Assembly: GCF_000165425.1 (NCBI RefSeq)
Contig: NW_001799366.1
Coordinates: 146,826 to 210,825, forward strand
Length of the DNA stretch: 64,000 bases
Origin: Paramecium tetraurelia
Lineage: Eukaryota > Ciliophora > Oligohymenophorea > Peniculida > Parameciidae
Reading direction: 5' to 3'
Within the stretch, counting starts at the first letter, position 1, and each line of letters starts with the position of its first letter. Shown here in pieces: positions 1 through 12,379 of the stretch. The translations under genes and the position numbers were made by a program. Below the pieces are notes generated by a model, which ran no database searches, was not told the DNA's origin, and saw only the letters and a list, made by a program, of their open reading frames with translations.

Positions 1-1
1 A

Positions 2-535
2 GTAAAAGATTTCCAAGCAAATCATGGATTTGGAGTCAGAAAACTAGATCTCCTTGTTGGATATCTCTAACCTAAATACGATTTATTCTTTAGACATCTA
101 ACCTAAAATCCAGATAAATCAAAATCATTTTAGAGTCTTCTTTCTGGAAGATTAGTTTTGGATTTAGTTTATAGACAATAACAATAAACTTATGGAATTG
201 AAGCTCAGTACAATCTGGAGAAGGCTAAGTTAACAACCTTGGTTGGATTAACAACAAAATTGAATGGTTTAGATGTTAAAGCTAAGGTGAATACATCTAC
301 AGCAACTTTAGGGTTGAGTGGAAAAGGAAAATTCAATGAAAAGTTAATTTTCATATTAAACTTAGATTCAACTGGACTTTATCAACTGAGTTACCAATAG
401 ATGGATAATGGCCTAGAAAACAAGGGGTTTTCCCAGTCCCAGTAGGATTCACAATCGATACATCCTTATGAATAAAATAAGTATATTCAATATTTATAAT
501 ATAAATTGAATTTAATTATAGATTTATATAATTGA
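2..535 (+). CDS. VDAC-like outer-membrane porin, 5' end missing
   Basis: The frame enters from the left edge and runs without TGA to a TGA at 533-535, giving about 177 residues. The C-terminal half shows short alternating polar/hydrophobic strands (YGIEAQYNLEKAK, LDVKAKVNTSTATLGLSGKG, KLIFILNLDS) that resemble the last beta strands of the eukaryotic mitochondrial porin VDAC, where the same order of FGIAAKY-, AKVNN- and LTLS-type strands occurs. VDAC forms the metabolite channel of the outer mitochondrial membrane. TAA and TAG are read as Gln throughout. The last ~20 codons (after SIHPYE) extend past the usual porin end and might be a mis-read 3' region. A generic beta-rich protein cannot be excluded without the N-terminus. 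Confidence 0.5.
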
Positions 536-589
536 AGTAAGGTATTCCACTCTATATACTGATAATCTCATATCTAATAGAAAAATAAG

Positions 590-1018
590 TCATAAAAATA
601 TGGAGTAGGTATCTTATTAGATATGAATGCTTATCATATCGATTTATGAATTTCTGTCAACTTATATTTTGTTTAATTTTCTAAAGCATTATTATTAGGA
701 ATACTCCACTGTTGTTCCAATTTTAGATGTTTATCTTTTATCAGTAACTATATTCTTCGGCATCATCTCTAAGAAATAAACCATTTTGATGCAAGTCCTG
801 CAAAATTCAGCAACACAATATTGCATCTTAAAATTATACTCTATCTTAAATTATTAAAATACTGTAAATATATTTCAAGAGATTACTGAACTGAATTAAA
901 AACCTTGATAATTCCTTTATGTCTCAAATAAGCTAGAACTTCTCTTTCTATTCAGATTTGAAATATTTTATTTTTGCCAATACAACTTCACTTAAAGCAC
1001 CGAAACCGAAAGTTTTCA
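590..1018 (-). pseudogene. Decayed protein-kinase relic
   Basis: On the minus strand there are separated pieces that look like a kinase but are not joined in one frame. Near 960-1018 a glycine-loop-like KTFGFGALSEVVLAK occurs. Near 700-825 a piece with MPKNIVTDK followed by GTTVEYS resembles the KPEN catalytic loop and GTPEY segment of AGC kinases. TGA codons and frame changes lie between the pieces, no splice plan repairs them, and invariant residues (HRD Asp, DFG) are missing. I read it as a pseudogene remnant; it could also be chance similarity in AT-rich DNA. Confidence 0.3.
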
Positions 1019-1157
1019 CAATTTCATAAATATACAATTTAACTATTATGTTGAATGTATAAAGATATATCTTAGACAAATATAGGTAATTTGGTAATCA
1101 TAATTATTATTTAATAAATTATGCATTATTAGTATAATCATTTCAGGTTAACTTGTT

Positions 1158-3231
1158 TCATTTCTTGCTCCCTGCTTTCCTTATTGCATCCAATATCTTC
1201 TATTTAAATTCCTACAATATTTGGTTGTCACCAACAGCACTCTTATGATTGCATATTGAGTCAATCACGTAAGCCAATACCAATCCGCTATAGTTAAAGT
1301 GTTAAGCATAATCGTTCTTGAATTCTACAAATTCTTATGAATTTTATCAATACTATAATATTACTCCAATTTAATATGTTGAATGCTCTCATCACTTTTA
1401 AATTGTACTCATTCTCCATGAATTTAATAACGAAATGCACAACTGGCTAATCTATCAATTCCTTATATGGTGGCCCCTTCCCTATCATGTTTTATTTATA
1501 ATTTACTGTCTCGTCTCTCAAGGGTATTAATATAGAACATTGTTTTGTTCTAAAAGTCAATATACACACCAACGTACTCGTATTAACTAATCTTCACAGG
1601 TACAAACACTTTATCGAATAGATCAAATATAGTTCTATTTCTCCCTTAAAATTGATCCGTAAAGCTTTTGGCTCTATCAATTATTGACAATCATTACTTC
1701 TCTGGATTTTGACTGAGCACATTATAGAATTCAATTGGAAAGATGAATACTCTCTTGAACTCCTCCTACAAATGACTGAAATAGAATTCCATAATGTTTT
1801 GAGACAGAACCAACTTTTACTTGAGCAACTCGAATTCTTATCTATTGATTTTCCTATTGTATTTGAGAGCAATGATTTCCTCTTAATAGAGTTAAGTTTG
1901 CATCTGGGGTGGTTTAGGGAAGAGCATTGATTTGGACTTGGGAATTTGAATCGATTATCGCATTTACTATTATTGAAATTAGGGTTGGACTTGCATTTAG
2001 GATTTAGTTGATGAAGGTAAACCCATGCCTTCAAACATCTAATTTAAACATTTAAATTACTCTCTCATGAATGAAGTCTTAGTATTAATTCAATAGTATT
2101 TTATATTATTCTGGATTGTGTTGTTAGTAATAGATTAATAATTACTATAATTAATCAGCAGGGTTTGGTTCCTAAATCTTTTTATTTTTAACTTGTTCTT
2201 TGAGGAGTTCTTCTAAATCCTGTTATCTAAGATGGAACACTTTTTCTGGTGGGAAGAAGGGTATTACAGGTTTGAGATTATAATCTCTGGGTTTAAGTTC
2301 GTCAGGTTGGGGAATGTCAGACAATAATTAGTTTTTCACAGTCTCCATTCCTTAAACAAATTCTTTCACTGAAATTTGATTTTTCATAGTATCCACTCTA
2401 CTAGTAGAAGGTAATGAAACATGAGATTGAGATATTTGATTCTATCCTGACCTTTGAGATTATTAAAATTATTTTGATTAAAGATTGAATGAACTCAGTT
2501 GTGAATTGGATTTTTAAAATGAAACATTATCCAATTTTGGATTCTGTTCCCTCTAGGACATTTTCTGAGAATTCGACTTTTAATCGTACTTTCTTGATTG
2601 ATTGACTTCCTGCAAGAGTTGATCATCAAGTATTCTTGAGAAGGACTCTCCATTTTGTTTCATTTACTGATTTCTGTATTATTTGAGCAGGACCCATTTC
2701 ATCAAAGCTTACCTTTAACATTCAATGAAATTTAGTTTAAAATTAGCATGATTGATAGCTCTAATAAAGATACCAGCCAAGATTGAGATGAAGTCTTTTG
2801 TAATTGATTCAATTCTAATAATTTTCTGATTAATAAAAGCTTTTTCTATTTGCATATTCGTGTCGATCAGGAGGACTTCTTAGCCTACAGTATCCCAAAG
2901 GAATGCATAGAGGGGATCCTTGATAGCAATTACAGCCATTGAATAGTTGGCAGTTGTTTAATGAATAGCATCGACTTGTTTCATGTCAGTGATGTAGTTG
3001 ATTTCAACAGTAACATTTCTTCTGACTTGGGACTTGATGTATTGGAGAGTGTACTCGATAAGTTTGCGAGTAATTACATCATTCTAAATATTTATATCTA
3101 GAATTTACATAGATATACTCCTTAGCCTCTGCCATAGTGATATCATGAAGGAAGGGTCCAGGAACAACTTTTTCTATGTACCTTTCATACTCATCATCGT
3201 AGTCTCTATAATCTGGAATTTAATCTGACAT
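1158..3231 (-). CDS. SENP/Ulp1-like protein with substituted catalytic residues
   Basis: Five introns (25, 22, 24, 25 and 40 nt) give 645 residues ending at TGA 1158-1160. The C-terminal ~220 residues follow the Ulp1/SENP (C48) fold: NIMEFYFSHLQ, VFIFPIEFYNVL, FDKVFVPVKISQ, VGVYIDFQNKTMFYINTLE and HFNYSGLVLAYV. In active SUMO proteases these places carry HW, DS and DCG; here they read EY, NT and YSG, so His, Asp and Cys all appear replaced. The N-terminal ~420 residues are unknown, with a Ser/Gln-rich linker. A 22-nt intron (2039-2060) joins the two halves; without it there would be two genes overlapping by a few bases. A non-catalytic SUMO-binding or scaffold role is an inference. Confidence 0.55.
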
Positions 3232-3280
3232 GTAATATATTTATAAAATTATTATATATTAAGTAGAATGGCTCAAATGG

Positions 3281-4798
3281 TCATCGAATAGTCGGGATAT
3301 GCAAAGGGCCATTAAGTTATTTGAAATCCTAATTAATTTGTGGATATAGATTCCAAAAACGTAAAGTTTCATCCCCTGCTCCAGTAACAATGGTTGATCC
3401 ATCAGGAGACATTGCTAAATACAGTACTCTATTTTTGAATGTAGATAGTACCTGCATGTGTGTCCGACTAATGTTGAGATCCTTTTCATATTGTTGCATT
3501 TCCAAAGCACAATTTAATTTTGACTATATCCATGAGTGGAAATGAGTTCATTGTCAATCTTGCTGAACATGAGATTGCACACTTGACTGCCAGTGTCTTC
3601 TTTTTGTAAGGGTTTCCCTTCAAGAGCATTCCAGAATCTAATCATCTTATCTGCAGTGCCACCCCCGCTAGCCAATAACCCATGTTGATGGGGACTCCAA
3701 GCAATAGCCTTTACTGCAGCCTGATGTTCAGTCAATCTAAATATGGGTTTGTCCTGTTTATGAGAAGACCAAAGATAAAGTTTATTATCATTACCTCCTG
3801 AAGCCAGCATCTACCCATCAGGCGACCACTTCAAACCACAAACCTCCTGTTTATGCGCTGACTATTTAAGAAAGTAATTTCCCTTCAATCGTAAATCTCT
3901 TTATAATATCAACTTGTCTCTTGAGCCACTACTAAGTACATTATCTGAAAAGCACAACGTTCCTACTCTCGCTATATGCCCCTTGTAAGTGCGAACTCTT
4001 TGCAATTTGATGGCATCCCAAATCTAGACTTCTCCTATCTTAGTTCCGACTGCCAAGTGCGGTCCTCGGAGTGACCAAGCCACACTTGTAACTGAATCAT
4101 TATGTAAATCCAATAATTTAGTAACTTTCGAAGATTGTGCATTCCTGAGATTAATAACACTCATACCATAAGTATACACACGAATTCAAAGCTACAGACA
4201 ATGTATTCTAACTGCTCCAATCTATTAGATTCAAATAAAAATCATCTTAAAGTTATGGTGCATCAAGAACTTTAAATGGAACTTTCTGTATTTTGCGCAC
4301 ATACTTGCTGTAATAATTAGACAGGGTTTCTGATATTGTAAAATACTTATGATCTATGAGAATACTAGTTATTAATATATTTATAGCATCTACCTATTGT
4401 ATATTTTGGAATTATGGATGTTGCAATTATTCTGTTGATTGTATTAAAATCCACTTTGATTGATGAACTGCATAGAGTCTGACTCAAATATTGGTTCCTA
4501 TTCGAGTATTTACTATTTGTATAGCATCTCCAATGCCATTTAAGCTGATGCAATGTCTTGACTCTCCAGTTTGTTTTCCTGGACGATGGAGAAATTCTTC
4601 TTCAATTACGTAACAAACCGATCTCCCTGAAAGGATTTCTATCTTTTGTAATCTGTGCTGCTCAAATTGTATTAGTTTTCTTGCTTTGCCTACGGATGGT
4701 TCTCCAATTAAATTGAGGCTTCATTGCACAAAGCTTAATAAGAAACAGTCTTTTAATAATAAATCATCACTTTTTACCTGGCTTTTCAATTTGGACAT
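3281..4798 (-). CDS. CDH1: Cdh1/Fizzy-related APC/C co-activator (WD40)
   Basis: Four introns (28, 29, 22, 23 nt) give 471 residues. The middle contains KVPFKVLDAPQLQDDFYLN, close to the signature of Cdh1/FZR1 just before the propeller, then seven WD-type blades (SVALNSCVYLW, ASGGNDNKLYLW, ASGGGTADKMIRFWN, ISTHGYSQNQIVLWK, VTGAGDETLRFWN). The chain ends in Ile-Arg, the IR tail that docks APC/C. A C-box-like GDRFV is at about residue 49, but the usual IP after DRF is VT. Cdh1 recruits substrates to the anaphase-promoting complex for ubiquitylation in late mitosis and G1. The first intron ends AAG rather than TAG. Cdc20 is the alternative; the pre-propeller sequence favours Cdh1. Confidence 0.85.
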
Positions 4799-4876
4799 TT
4801 GCAAACAAAATATTTTTATATATAAAATATAAATGTGCTTTCACTTTTATCAATAATATTTCAAATATATTAATTT

Positions 4877-5443
4877 ATGTAACAACGACTACAAACACAT
4901 GCAACCACCGAAGAGGGCAGAAAGTCGAGTTCAGAAATCATCAGTCCCTTGCGCGAGATGTATTAAATTAGGAGGAATGTCATGAAACTTGAGAAGCAAC
5001 GCACTGATGAAAGTTGCCATCGTAAATCACAAGAATTCATTAAACATATTAGCCAGTCTCACAGAGATGCCATCATCCCCCAACAACTCAAGTTCGAGGA
5101 CAACCTCGATGGAAGTAGAGCAACCATCAATTCTATCAACTCAGTTGCTCAGCATTATGAAATCATCAAACCTAACCTTCATCACATCGATTGGAATAAG
5201 GAAAACAATCAAAATCAAAGCAATAAGAACAAACACCATCAAAAATGCGATTCCAATAAACACAAAACCAAATTTATCCAATTAGATAATTAACGTCAAT
5301 AAATTAATAAGACGATTCAATAAGTACTGCCTTCATGATTAATCGAATAGATGTCCAAGTGTAATCGACAATTAGCCAATGTGCTGAAAGCCTAAGTTGA
5401 CAAACTATTCGATACTATTAAAACTGACTACACCTATGCTTGA
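4877..5443 (+). CDS. Small charged Gln/Asn/His-rich protein, unknown
   Basis: Two exons around a 27-nt intron (GTACTG...AATAG, 5321-5347) give 179 residues starting MQQRLQTHATTEEGRK and ending TDYTYA. The composition is polar with many Gln, Asn, Lys and His; a middle block NQNQSNKNKHHQ is low-complexity. No domain is recognised. The start was chosen because this frame is open from 4877 and the two overlapping shorter frames meet TGA. It is divergent from the Cdh1 gene with 78 bp between the start codons, so the promoter may be shared. Confidence 0.6.
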
Positions 5444-5519
5444 CATGAATTTTTATATATTTAATTAAAAAGCTTATTAATTCCAGAGTGTGTATTGATT
5501 ATAATTTATACTAATTATT

Positions 5520-5989
5520 TCAGAATCCAAAAGTCTCGAAATCTGAATATTTTATATATAAAATATTGTCCTCCTTGTTTTTCTAGGAATCAAATATCTA
5601 TCCCACAGTTTAATCATCTAAATAGAGTTATAACATACCTCTCAACATTAATAAAGTATTGTTGCAATATAAAAATATGCTAGTCTATTTATTGATGGCA
5701 GCATTTAATTTGATGCAATGGAGAAACTCTGCCAAATTCTTAGTTTTGTCAATCGCAAATCTAAATGAATCGCATAATTCTATTACATTTTCCAAGGCTA
5801 TTACACTTGAGTGTTAGATTAAATGTTTGATTTTTTGTGTTTTTCAACTACAACCAAAGCTTTTTATTCTCCAACAGCATTGATAACATTTTGATATTTG
5901 AGTTATCGTTCAGCTAAGGTGAACTTTTTTTAAAATTCGAATTCATTATCATTTGCTACTCCCATGACATTGATTTTCTTTTAAAACAT
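5520..5989 (-). CDS. Small helical protein, unknown; one splice site unresolved
   Basis: The 5' part (MFQKKINVMG..., LAERQLKYQNVINAVGEQK) and the 3' part (VIALENVIELCDSFRFAIDKT, IFLYCNNTLLMLRG, YSDFETFGF) both look coding but lie in frames two bases apart around 5780-5840. An intron of 3n+2 length must join them, or there is a frameshift; I could not place it. A 21-nt intron near 5622-5642 keeps the frame. The protein would be about 145 residues, probably alpha-helical. No family is recognised. Confidence 0.45.
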
Positions 5990-6048
5990 TAATTTGCTTC
6001 TTTGTTATAAAAAATATTATATAGTTATAAAGAAATGAATAACATTGA

Positions 6049-7803
6049 TCATTCTACAGGTTTTTTTTCTGGAACTTTGACTATTTATTTGTATTTCTAT
6101 TAAATATCATTAAATGCCTCTTCATCTTCTAGATCTTTCAATTTGCTAATAGAATAATAATAATTAAATGTACTTGAGCAATTTAACAGATGAAGAGTAC
6201 TTCAAATTTACTAGTTCTCCAATTTAAGCCAAAGTATTCTGTTCAAATCTCTGCTTAGAAGCAGTCTGATAGGTTCTAACGTACTCTTAATCATCTTTCA
6301 ACTTCTTTAGTTTAGTTGAAACCGTAATTTATCTTTCCAAATATTACTTTTGATTTTTATCCTAAATTTAATGACATTCAATACTTCCTTCTTCTTCTTC
6401 ATATATTGAAGAAATTCTAAATGTTCTTTGTGATTTTAAATCTTTTGTTCCTTGAAAGACTTCCACTCCTCACTTTTTTTGGTTTGAAACTTCTCAATTC
6501 TATCTTAGATACTTTATAATTTCTCATCCAGTTCTTCTATTTTTTCCTATTGTTTTCCTTCTGATTGCATATATCTTTCTCTCTGCTTTGAAAATCTAGA
6601 TTGTGATTCCTTCTTTTTATCCTACCACATCTTCAATACTAATTTGTCATGTTCTTCAAGTAGTTTTTCTGTCTTTGATAATTTCTACCCAACCTTATTA
6701 AATAATTCAGATTCCTTTTCTTCTCTTTCTTGTTTGATTTTGAGATTGATATTGCTTAATTTCTATTCAAAACACTATTGTTTTTCTAATCTATTTTTTT
6801 CCATTTATTCTGCTGTTTTCTATCGTTTACTCATTGATAATTCTAGAGCATGTTACTTTCTCATTAGATCTTCCATCAAACGATTACCAAAATCATCCTT
6901 AAAATGATTAATTTTATCTTCTAATTTACGATTGCGAGAAGCGATTTCAGATATCATTTTGGATCGTTTTTATTGAATTGACAATTCTCTATGAAATACT
7001 ATATACGATTATTACTTAGCTTCCATTTTTTCTTGAATTGATTTAGAAGTACGAAAATCTTTCTCTAATTATTTTCTGATTTTTTATTAATGAGTTTATA
7101 ATTTTTCATAAACCTTTTTATTTTCTGAGGCTGCCTTCTTCCTGAGATTATCAAAGGTCTCCTTACGTGAAACTAGAAGTCTCTCTTCCTTTTATTGATT
7201 CTCTTGAATTTTGAGTCTTCTATCCAACTCTTATCTAATAGCCTCTTTGGCAAAGCAATCATTAATTTTTTGTTCCTTAGATCTTTCCTCTTCTATTAAT
7301 TGCAATTTTTGATCCAAAGTGAGGGTTTCAATTTGGTTGCGAATCATCTTTTTGGTTACAACAGGTTCTGGCCACTTACTAAGTTTGAAATATGAATTTA
7401 CTAGCCTCTGAGTTCGTCTTCTTCCCTCTGTCTCTTCTCAAAATCAATCTTAATTCGTTTTCTATTGTCAAAGAGATTCTAGTAATCCACTATTTGATAG
7501 ATAAATATGATGGGTACCTATCAATTCCCTCATGTAACTCAGATAGGCCTTCTACATATCTGCTTCAGTGTATGGTATTTTTTGGATCTCGAAATCGTAG
7601 CGCAACTCGAACTTATTCCTAGATGAGTCAGATCACAAATGAAACTTTCGACGGAAGTGATGACAATCCAATCCCATACTTTCCATGGCTTTTTGAGTGA
7701 TAGGAGAGTCAGGCCGAAATTTTAGTTCGTATTCCTAGATGAGGGAGAGTAGTTTGCGAGGATTAGATATATTTACGAATTTTGGCTCTGTGACAAATAG
7801 CAT
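6049..7803 (-). CDS. Coiled-coil protein, unknown (541 aa)
   Basis: Five introns (27, 28, 23, 23, 28 nt) give 541 residues. After a ~150-residue N-terminal region with no recognised domain (starts MLFVTEPKFVNISNP) the rest is almost entirely Lys/Glu/Gln-rich heptad-like sequence, for example LIEEERSKEQK and RQELDRRLKIQENQQKEER, continuing to the C-terminus EKKPVE. This is typical of ciliary, basal-body or cytoskeletal filament proteins in ciliates, but nothing assigns a location. The first intron starts GTT instead of GTA. Its start codon is 58 bp from the divergent gene at 7862. Confidence 0.6.
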
Positions 7804-7861
7804 TTAATTAAATAATTTATTAAATGTACTCTTGCGACATCCTACCATTACCAGGAAAGCA

Positions 7862-10688
7862 ATGTCGTTATCCAAAAAGTCTGAATCTTCTTAATTTGGA
7901 TCATTATTCCAAGTAATACTCACACTGAATCAATTTAGTTAAGATGCACAAAGTTCAAGCAGAATTAGAAAACCCGCAGGCAAGTTCAAGCTATTGAGTG
8001 TATCATATTTGGTTATTATTGTAGCTGCACAATCTAAAGAAGGACGAGGGCAAAAACTTTTATCATCATACATCCATCTACAATTTAAGGGAATACAATA
8101 ATCTAACTAAATCTCCTGTCTTTTTGTAAGTTGTTCCCACTCTATTTCTTTAGCATGAGTGACAATACGAAGTAGGTGAATGAAATGCAAACAAAAGTGC
8201 TCTTGACTGACTTTCAAAGAAAAGTGGCATCTTATTTGAAGAAGATTCCAAAACCCAAGAATAATCAACAATATTACTCTGACATCAAACCACTAGGATA
8301 TAAAAAGGAATACGAGACATAATAAACCATTCTACATACCTAGCAAGAAGAAATGCTGAATCGGTCATTATGCTTGAATAAATACAATTACAGACCAGAA
8401 TGTATTAATCTATTTGACTGATCTAAGTGTCTGATGTTGGTATCGAAGTTATGTTGATGGACAGCACTAAATCCTTAACCAAGCAAGTCATTCCCAATGA
8501 AAGAATACAAAACCGTTTACTCAAATTTATGGAAAGGTACCTCAATGATGACCATATCGATTATGACTTAAAGTATTTTCGCTTTTTTCATTATTATATC
8601 ATAGGTTGTAGAAGATGACACAATAATATCGTGAAATTGTTAAAAAGATCAAAACCAAGGCTTTCAAAATCATAGTGCCTGATCATTATTAAGTCTAAAT
8701 GAGTGATTTTAATGATTACTATCAAGTGAACGAGAACAAGTAAAGAGAATACTTAGAATAATAATTCGATTCACTAGCTGATCAGATTATCCAATCTATC
8801 CAATAAAGTTCACAATCCTTATCTTCTTAGAGAGATTCCTAGTAGGAACTGAATCAATTAGAACAAGAGATTGCTACTCCCAAGCATCACAATTAGGAGA
8901 TTTAATAAGAATAACAAAATTAAATTGCGAATGAGGAAGACGAAGATAGAGTGGAAGGCATGAAGGAATCAAAGAGAACTGGGAAACAAAAGGATCCTAA
9001 GAAAATAACGAAGAAGCAATCCATAAGAGCTTAAAGACCCTCAACTCTTCAGAGATAAGAATCAGATGTTATTTAATAATTAACTGAACTGAGCAATATA
9101 ACTCAATAAAGGGAATAGAGACAACCCACAGTTTAATAGATTGAAACAATTCATGAGGAGGAATTAAAATAGACGATCCAAGAGATTACAGAGGAATTGA
9201 AGAAACCACACAAGAAACACATGACCAAAGCTCAAAGGGATGAGTAGAAGAAGAGAAAGAAGGAGATTTAGCGATTACATGAAGATATTGAAAGAATCAA
9301 AAAAGAAAAGGGAGGAGATTTTGAGTATGAGAAAACAGATTCAGATAGCGAAGATAGATTTAGAAGAAAGAAATTATAAAACTAATTTGATGATATGTTT
9401 AAACCAAGATAACTCTCTCGAAGATAATCGCATTAGTTTGATGAAAATGAAGGCGAAGATCTCGATTATGCTAGTGAACAAGAGATTGAAGACAGAACCA
9501 AAATTCAAAGGGTTGAGTAAATCATATAATAAAAGAGAGATCCTAATTATCAATATAATCCATAGGAATTTTGGTAATAAGAAGTTAAAATCAATGTTAA
9601 GAAACCGCAAGTTTCAAGCATTGCTTCCCAATAGAGATAACAAGAAATGTTCTACTAATTCTAAAGAGAAAAGCTCGAACAGCAAATGCAAATGATTAAC
9701 TAGAAATATTCACAATCCCCAACCGATCCTCCTTAATAACAATAAGCCAATCCTCTCTAATATTAAATGTCACATGGTTAATAAACATAATAATAAATAA
9801 AAAATGATTAATAATAGGTTCCCTCCTAAACTAAAGGCTCTCCATAATAATAACATATGGCTACTCCCCACTATGATGAAAGAAAGAAACAAAACAGTCA
9901 TTACAGTGTCCAAAAGTCCTTCAAAACTCCACAATCTATCCCTTCTCAATAAAATAATTAAGATTCATTACATGGCATACAGGATCACTCATTCACTATT
10001 GATAATAGATAAAATTCTCTAGCTCAACTGGCATAATAAAATTAAGATGTTCGCAATAACAATCCATAAACTACATAAAACCCATAAGTTTCATAAAATG
10101 CATAGATTAACCAAAATGAAAATTAATCACAAAACAAAAATCAATAACACAGTGGATAAAATGATCAAAAGTAAAAGCAATAAGGTTCCAACACTAAGAA
10201 ACAGGAAATACCAAGTTCAGATAATAGAGGTAGAACCATTCCATCAGTGAGAAACATTGAATAAGAAGAGGGAACATAGATTTCTAAATAAATTGAAGAC
10301 AGGTTATAATAGGTTTAATCTACCTTGAATAAGGCAAAGTTGGGGATGTATGAGAAAATGATGGCAGCACAATCAGTTTATGATGTCGACATTCATGTAA
10401 TAAGATCATTTCATAAAAATAGGAGTATAAATTGGCTGATTTTCCATTGAGTTCAACGGTGTTTCCAAAACTAAATGGGGAGGATGAAAAATAGATCTTT
10501 TAATATTTGTATTGCTATTGTTTAATCTTCTTAGGTACGCATGGCAGAAGGAAGTCTATAAGATAATTCCGATGTTAAATTAAGTCAATCGAAATCTTAT
10601 TGTATATAAATTGTTAATATAGATTCGTGATGAAGACGAGGGAGCAGCGTCCCAATTAGTTAGTAGTAGTGATGAGGATGATAGATGA
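7862..10688 (+). CDS. Large Gln-rich, charged protein, unknown (866 aa)
   Basis: Eight introns (26, 41, 28, 26, 32, 26, 26, 21 nt) bring all exons into one frame of 866 residues. The first ~130 residues contain VNEMQTKVLLTDFQRKVASYL and a segment ending YNYRPE; then a ~600-residue Gln/Lys/Glu-rich coiled or disordered region with acidic runs, and a conserved-looking tail (MYEKMMAAQS, WQKEVYKIIPMLNQVN) closing with an acidic SSSDEDDR. Nearly all Gln codons in the middle are TAA or TAG. No enzyme motif is visible. The next gene starts only 18 bp downstream on the same strand. Confidence 0.6.
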
Positions 10689-10706
10689 TAATATTTTAAT
10701 TATTAA

Positions 10707-11956
10707 ATGTCGTTACTATATTCAAAGTAAACTATATCTAAAACTGATCTAATTGAGTCATTAACATTAATATTGAAACCCAGATCTTAACAAGACTTTG
10801 ATTTAGCCTGCCAATACCTTGGATCTCTCATGAAAAAACATGCCAAAGAACTCTTTAACAGATTAAGATAAAAAAATTTCGCAAATTTTGTTGAGCCAAC
10901 AGCTGAAAATTTGTTGAACATTCTCTTTGTAATCCATTCAAATATTGAGGAAGAGTCAATTGCAAAATAATTAAGAGAACCTGCAATATATTGGCTCTAG
11001 AAAGTATTGGCAGAAAACAAAGAGAGTTTTACCTTGATGCTAAATGAGGTAAGCACTCCAGGTTTGTAATCAATTATAACTAAGTCGAACATAATTCCAA
11101 AAAGTAATCAATAAATTGCAGAAAAAAGAATATCATAATTGGAAATTTAAAATCATGCAATCAAACCATAATTCTAAGTAGAATCGTATTAAATTAAACC
11201 AAAAATATTTTGTGTCATCTATTACTCCTATTTGTAAAAAATATCAATCAATTTATCTGTTTACAAATCAATTAAGAGTCTTCAGTATCCTTTTGATGAG
11301 CAAGAAGATACGAAGGGAAAATTCATTTGGATTTATAAAATTTAAAATATGATGTTAATGGGCCTTAAATTATTGGAATGCCAATCCCAAGTTTTTAAAT
11401 TCTACTAAGACTTTATTTATCAAAATATGATATAATTCTTGATCTTCATAAGATAGGAGATTGAATACCTAATCGATCAATATGCCATCATTTCCAATTT
11501 GGATTGCTTGTCCTTATATGAGATATATATAGAATTTTTGAGAGCGCAAACAATAGTAGAGAAGTATTGTTCGGATATCGATCTAAAGATAAGACTGAAT
11601 ACAAGGTAAATAGAGGATTTTTTGAATTTTTCAGTAAGGATCAGAGTTTTAAATTAATCTGCCTTTAAAAAAAGTCTCAAAGTAGCAGGTAGACATCAAG
11701 CAAATCTATCTGGCAATTAAATGGAAGATAAGGTATAAAATGTAATCCATAATAGCATTAAAAAGTGTAGAATTTTTTCAACAAAGAAAATATGGACGAG
11801 CCTCATTTACGAGATTATCATGAGCAATTGAGTGATGAAACTCAAGTCACAGAGAAGCGATATGAAAATAAATCTAGAGAAAATGAGGTTTATTTGGAGG
11901 TTGATTCTCATAGGTTGACTCACATCAGAGGGGTAAGCACATTTCAGTAAAGTTGA
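10707..11956 (+). CDS. Helical protein, unknown (408 aa)
   Basis: One 23-nt intron (GTATAA...AATAG, near 11734-11756) gives 408 residues. The sequence is rich in hydrophobic helices: LTLILKPRSQQDFDLACQYL, LLNILFVIHSNIEEESIA, LKLLECQSQVFKFYQDFIY, IRQEIEYLIDQYAIISN. The N-terminal half looks like a repeat-helical (HEAT-like) fold, but this is only an impression. The last exon ends with an acidic, charged tail, and a TGA closes it after a possible unused donor (GTAAGC). No signal peptide or clear membrane segment is seen. I do not recognise the family. Confidence 0.5.
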
Positions 11957-12379
11957 TAATTAATTTAAAATTTTTATGGTTTCATTTTTTAATAACTATT
12001 TCCCAAACTTTTTATTCTGTTTCAATTTAGATTGTAAATTTAATTAATTAACTAATTAATGATCACTATTTTAAGAGATTAGATTAAATATGAATATGTA
12101 ATGAGAATATTTAATAGTATTGAGCAGCCTTTGATATTCTGAATGAAATAAATTCTATCCTCAAGATAAGTATCTTTCCATAAGGCATATATATAAATTG
12201 TGTCTAAAATCGATATGTAAATAACAACTGTCAGCCGATAAGTATTCTTCTGAGAAGGCGAGGAGTGTTTGAGTATGATTTTGTTTGATATTCCTATTGA
12301 TAATAAGTGTAGGACTGCTTATGAAAAGTGAAATAGGATGTGCATATCATGAATGATAATATAATAATATTAATTAAAA
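11957..12379. other. Intergenic region, ~420 bp
   Basis: AT-rich sequence with many TGA codons in all frames of both strands. It includes a palindrome-like run of TTAATTAATTAACTAATTAATG (about 12039-12060). No gene, tRNA or repeat array is seen. Confidence 0.5.

Noticed and set aside
1709..1930. Plus-strand frame MTEHIIEFNWKDEYSL
   Set aside because: It is the antisense of the SENP-like domain and has no flanking exons.
9240..10250. Plus-strand frames beginning MSRRRERRR, MINNRFPP and MFAITIHK
   Set aside because: They are shifted frames within the 7862-10688 gene, which stays open across them when TAA/TAG are read as Gln.
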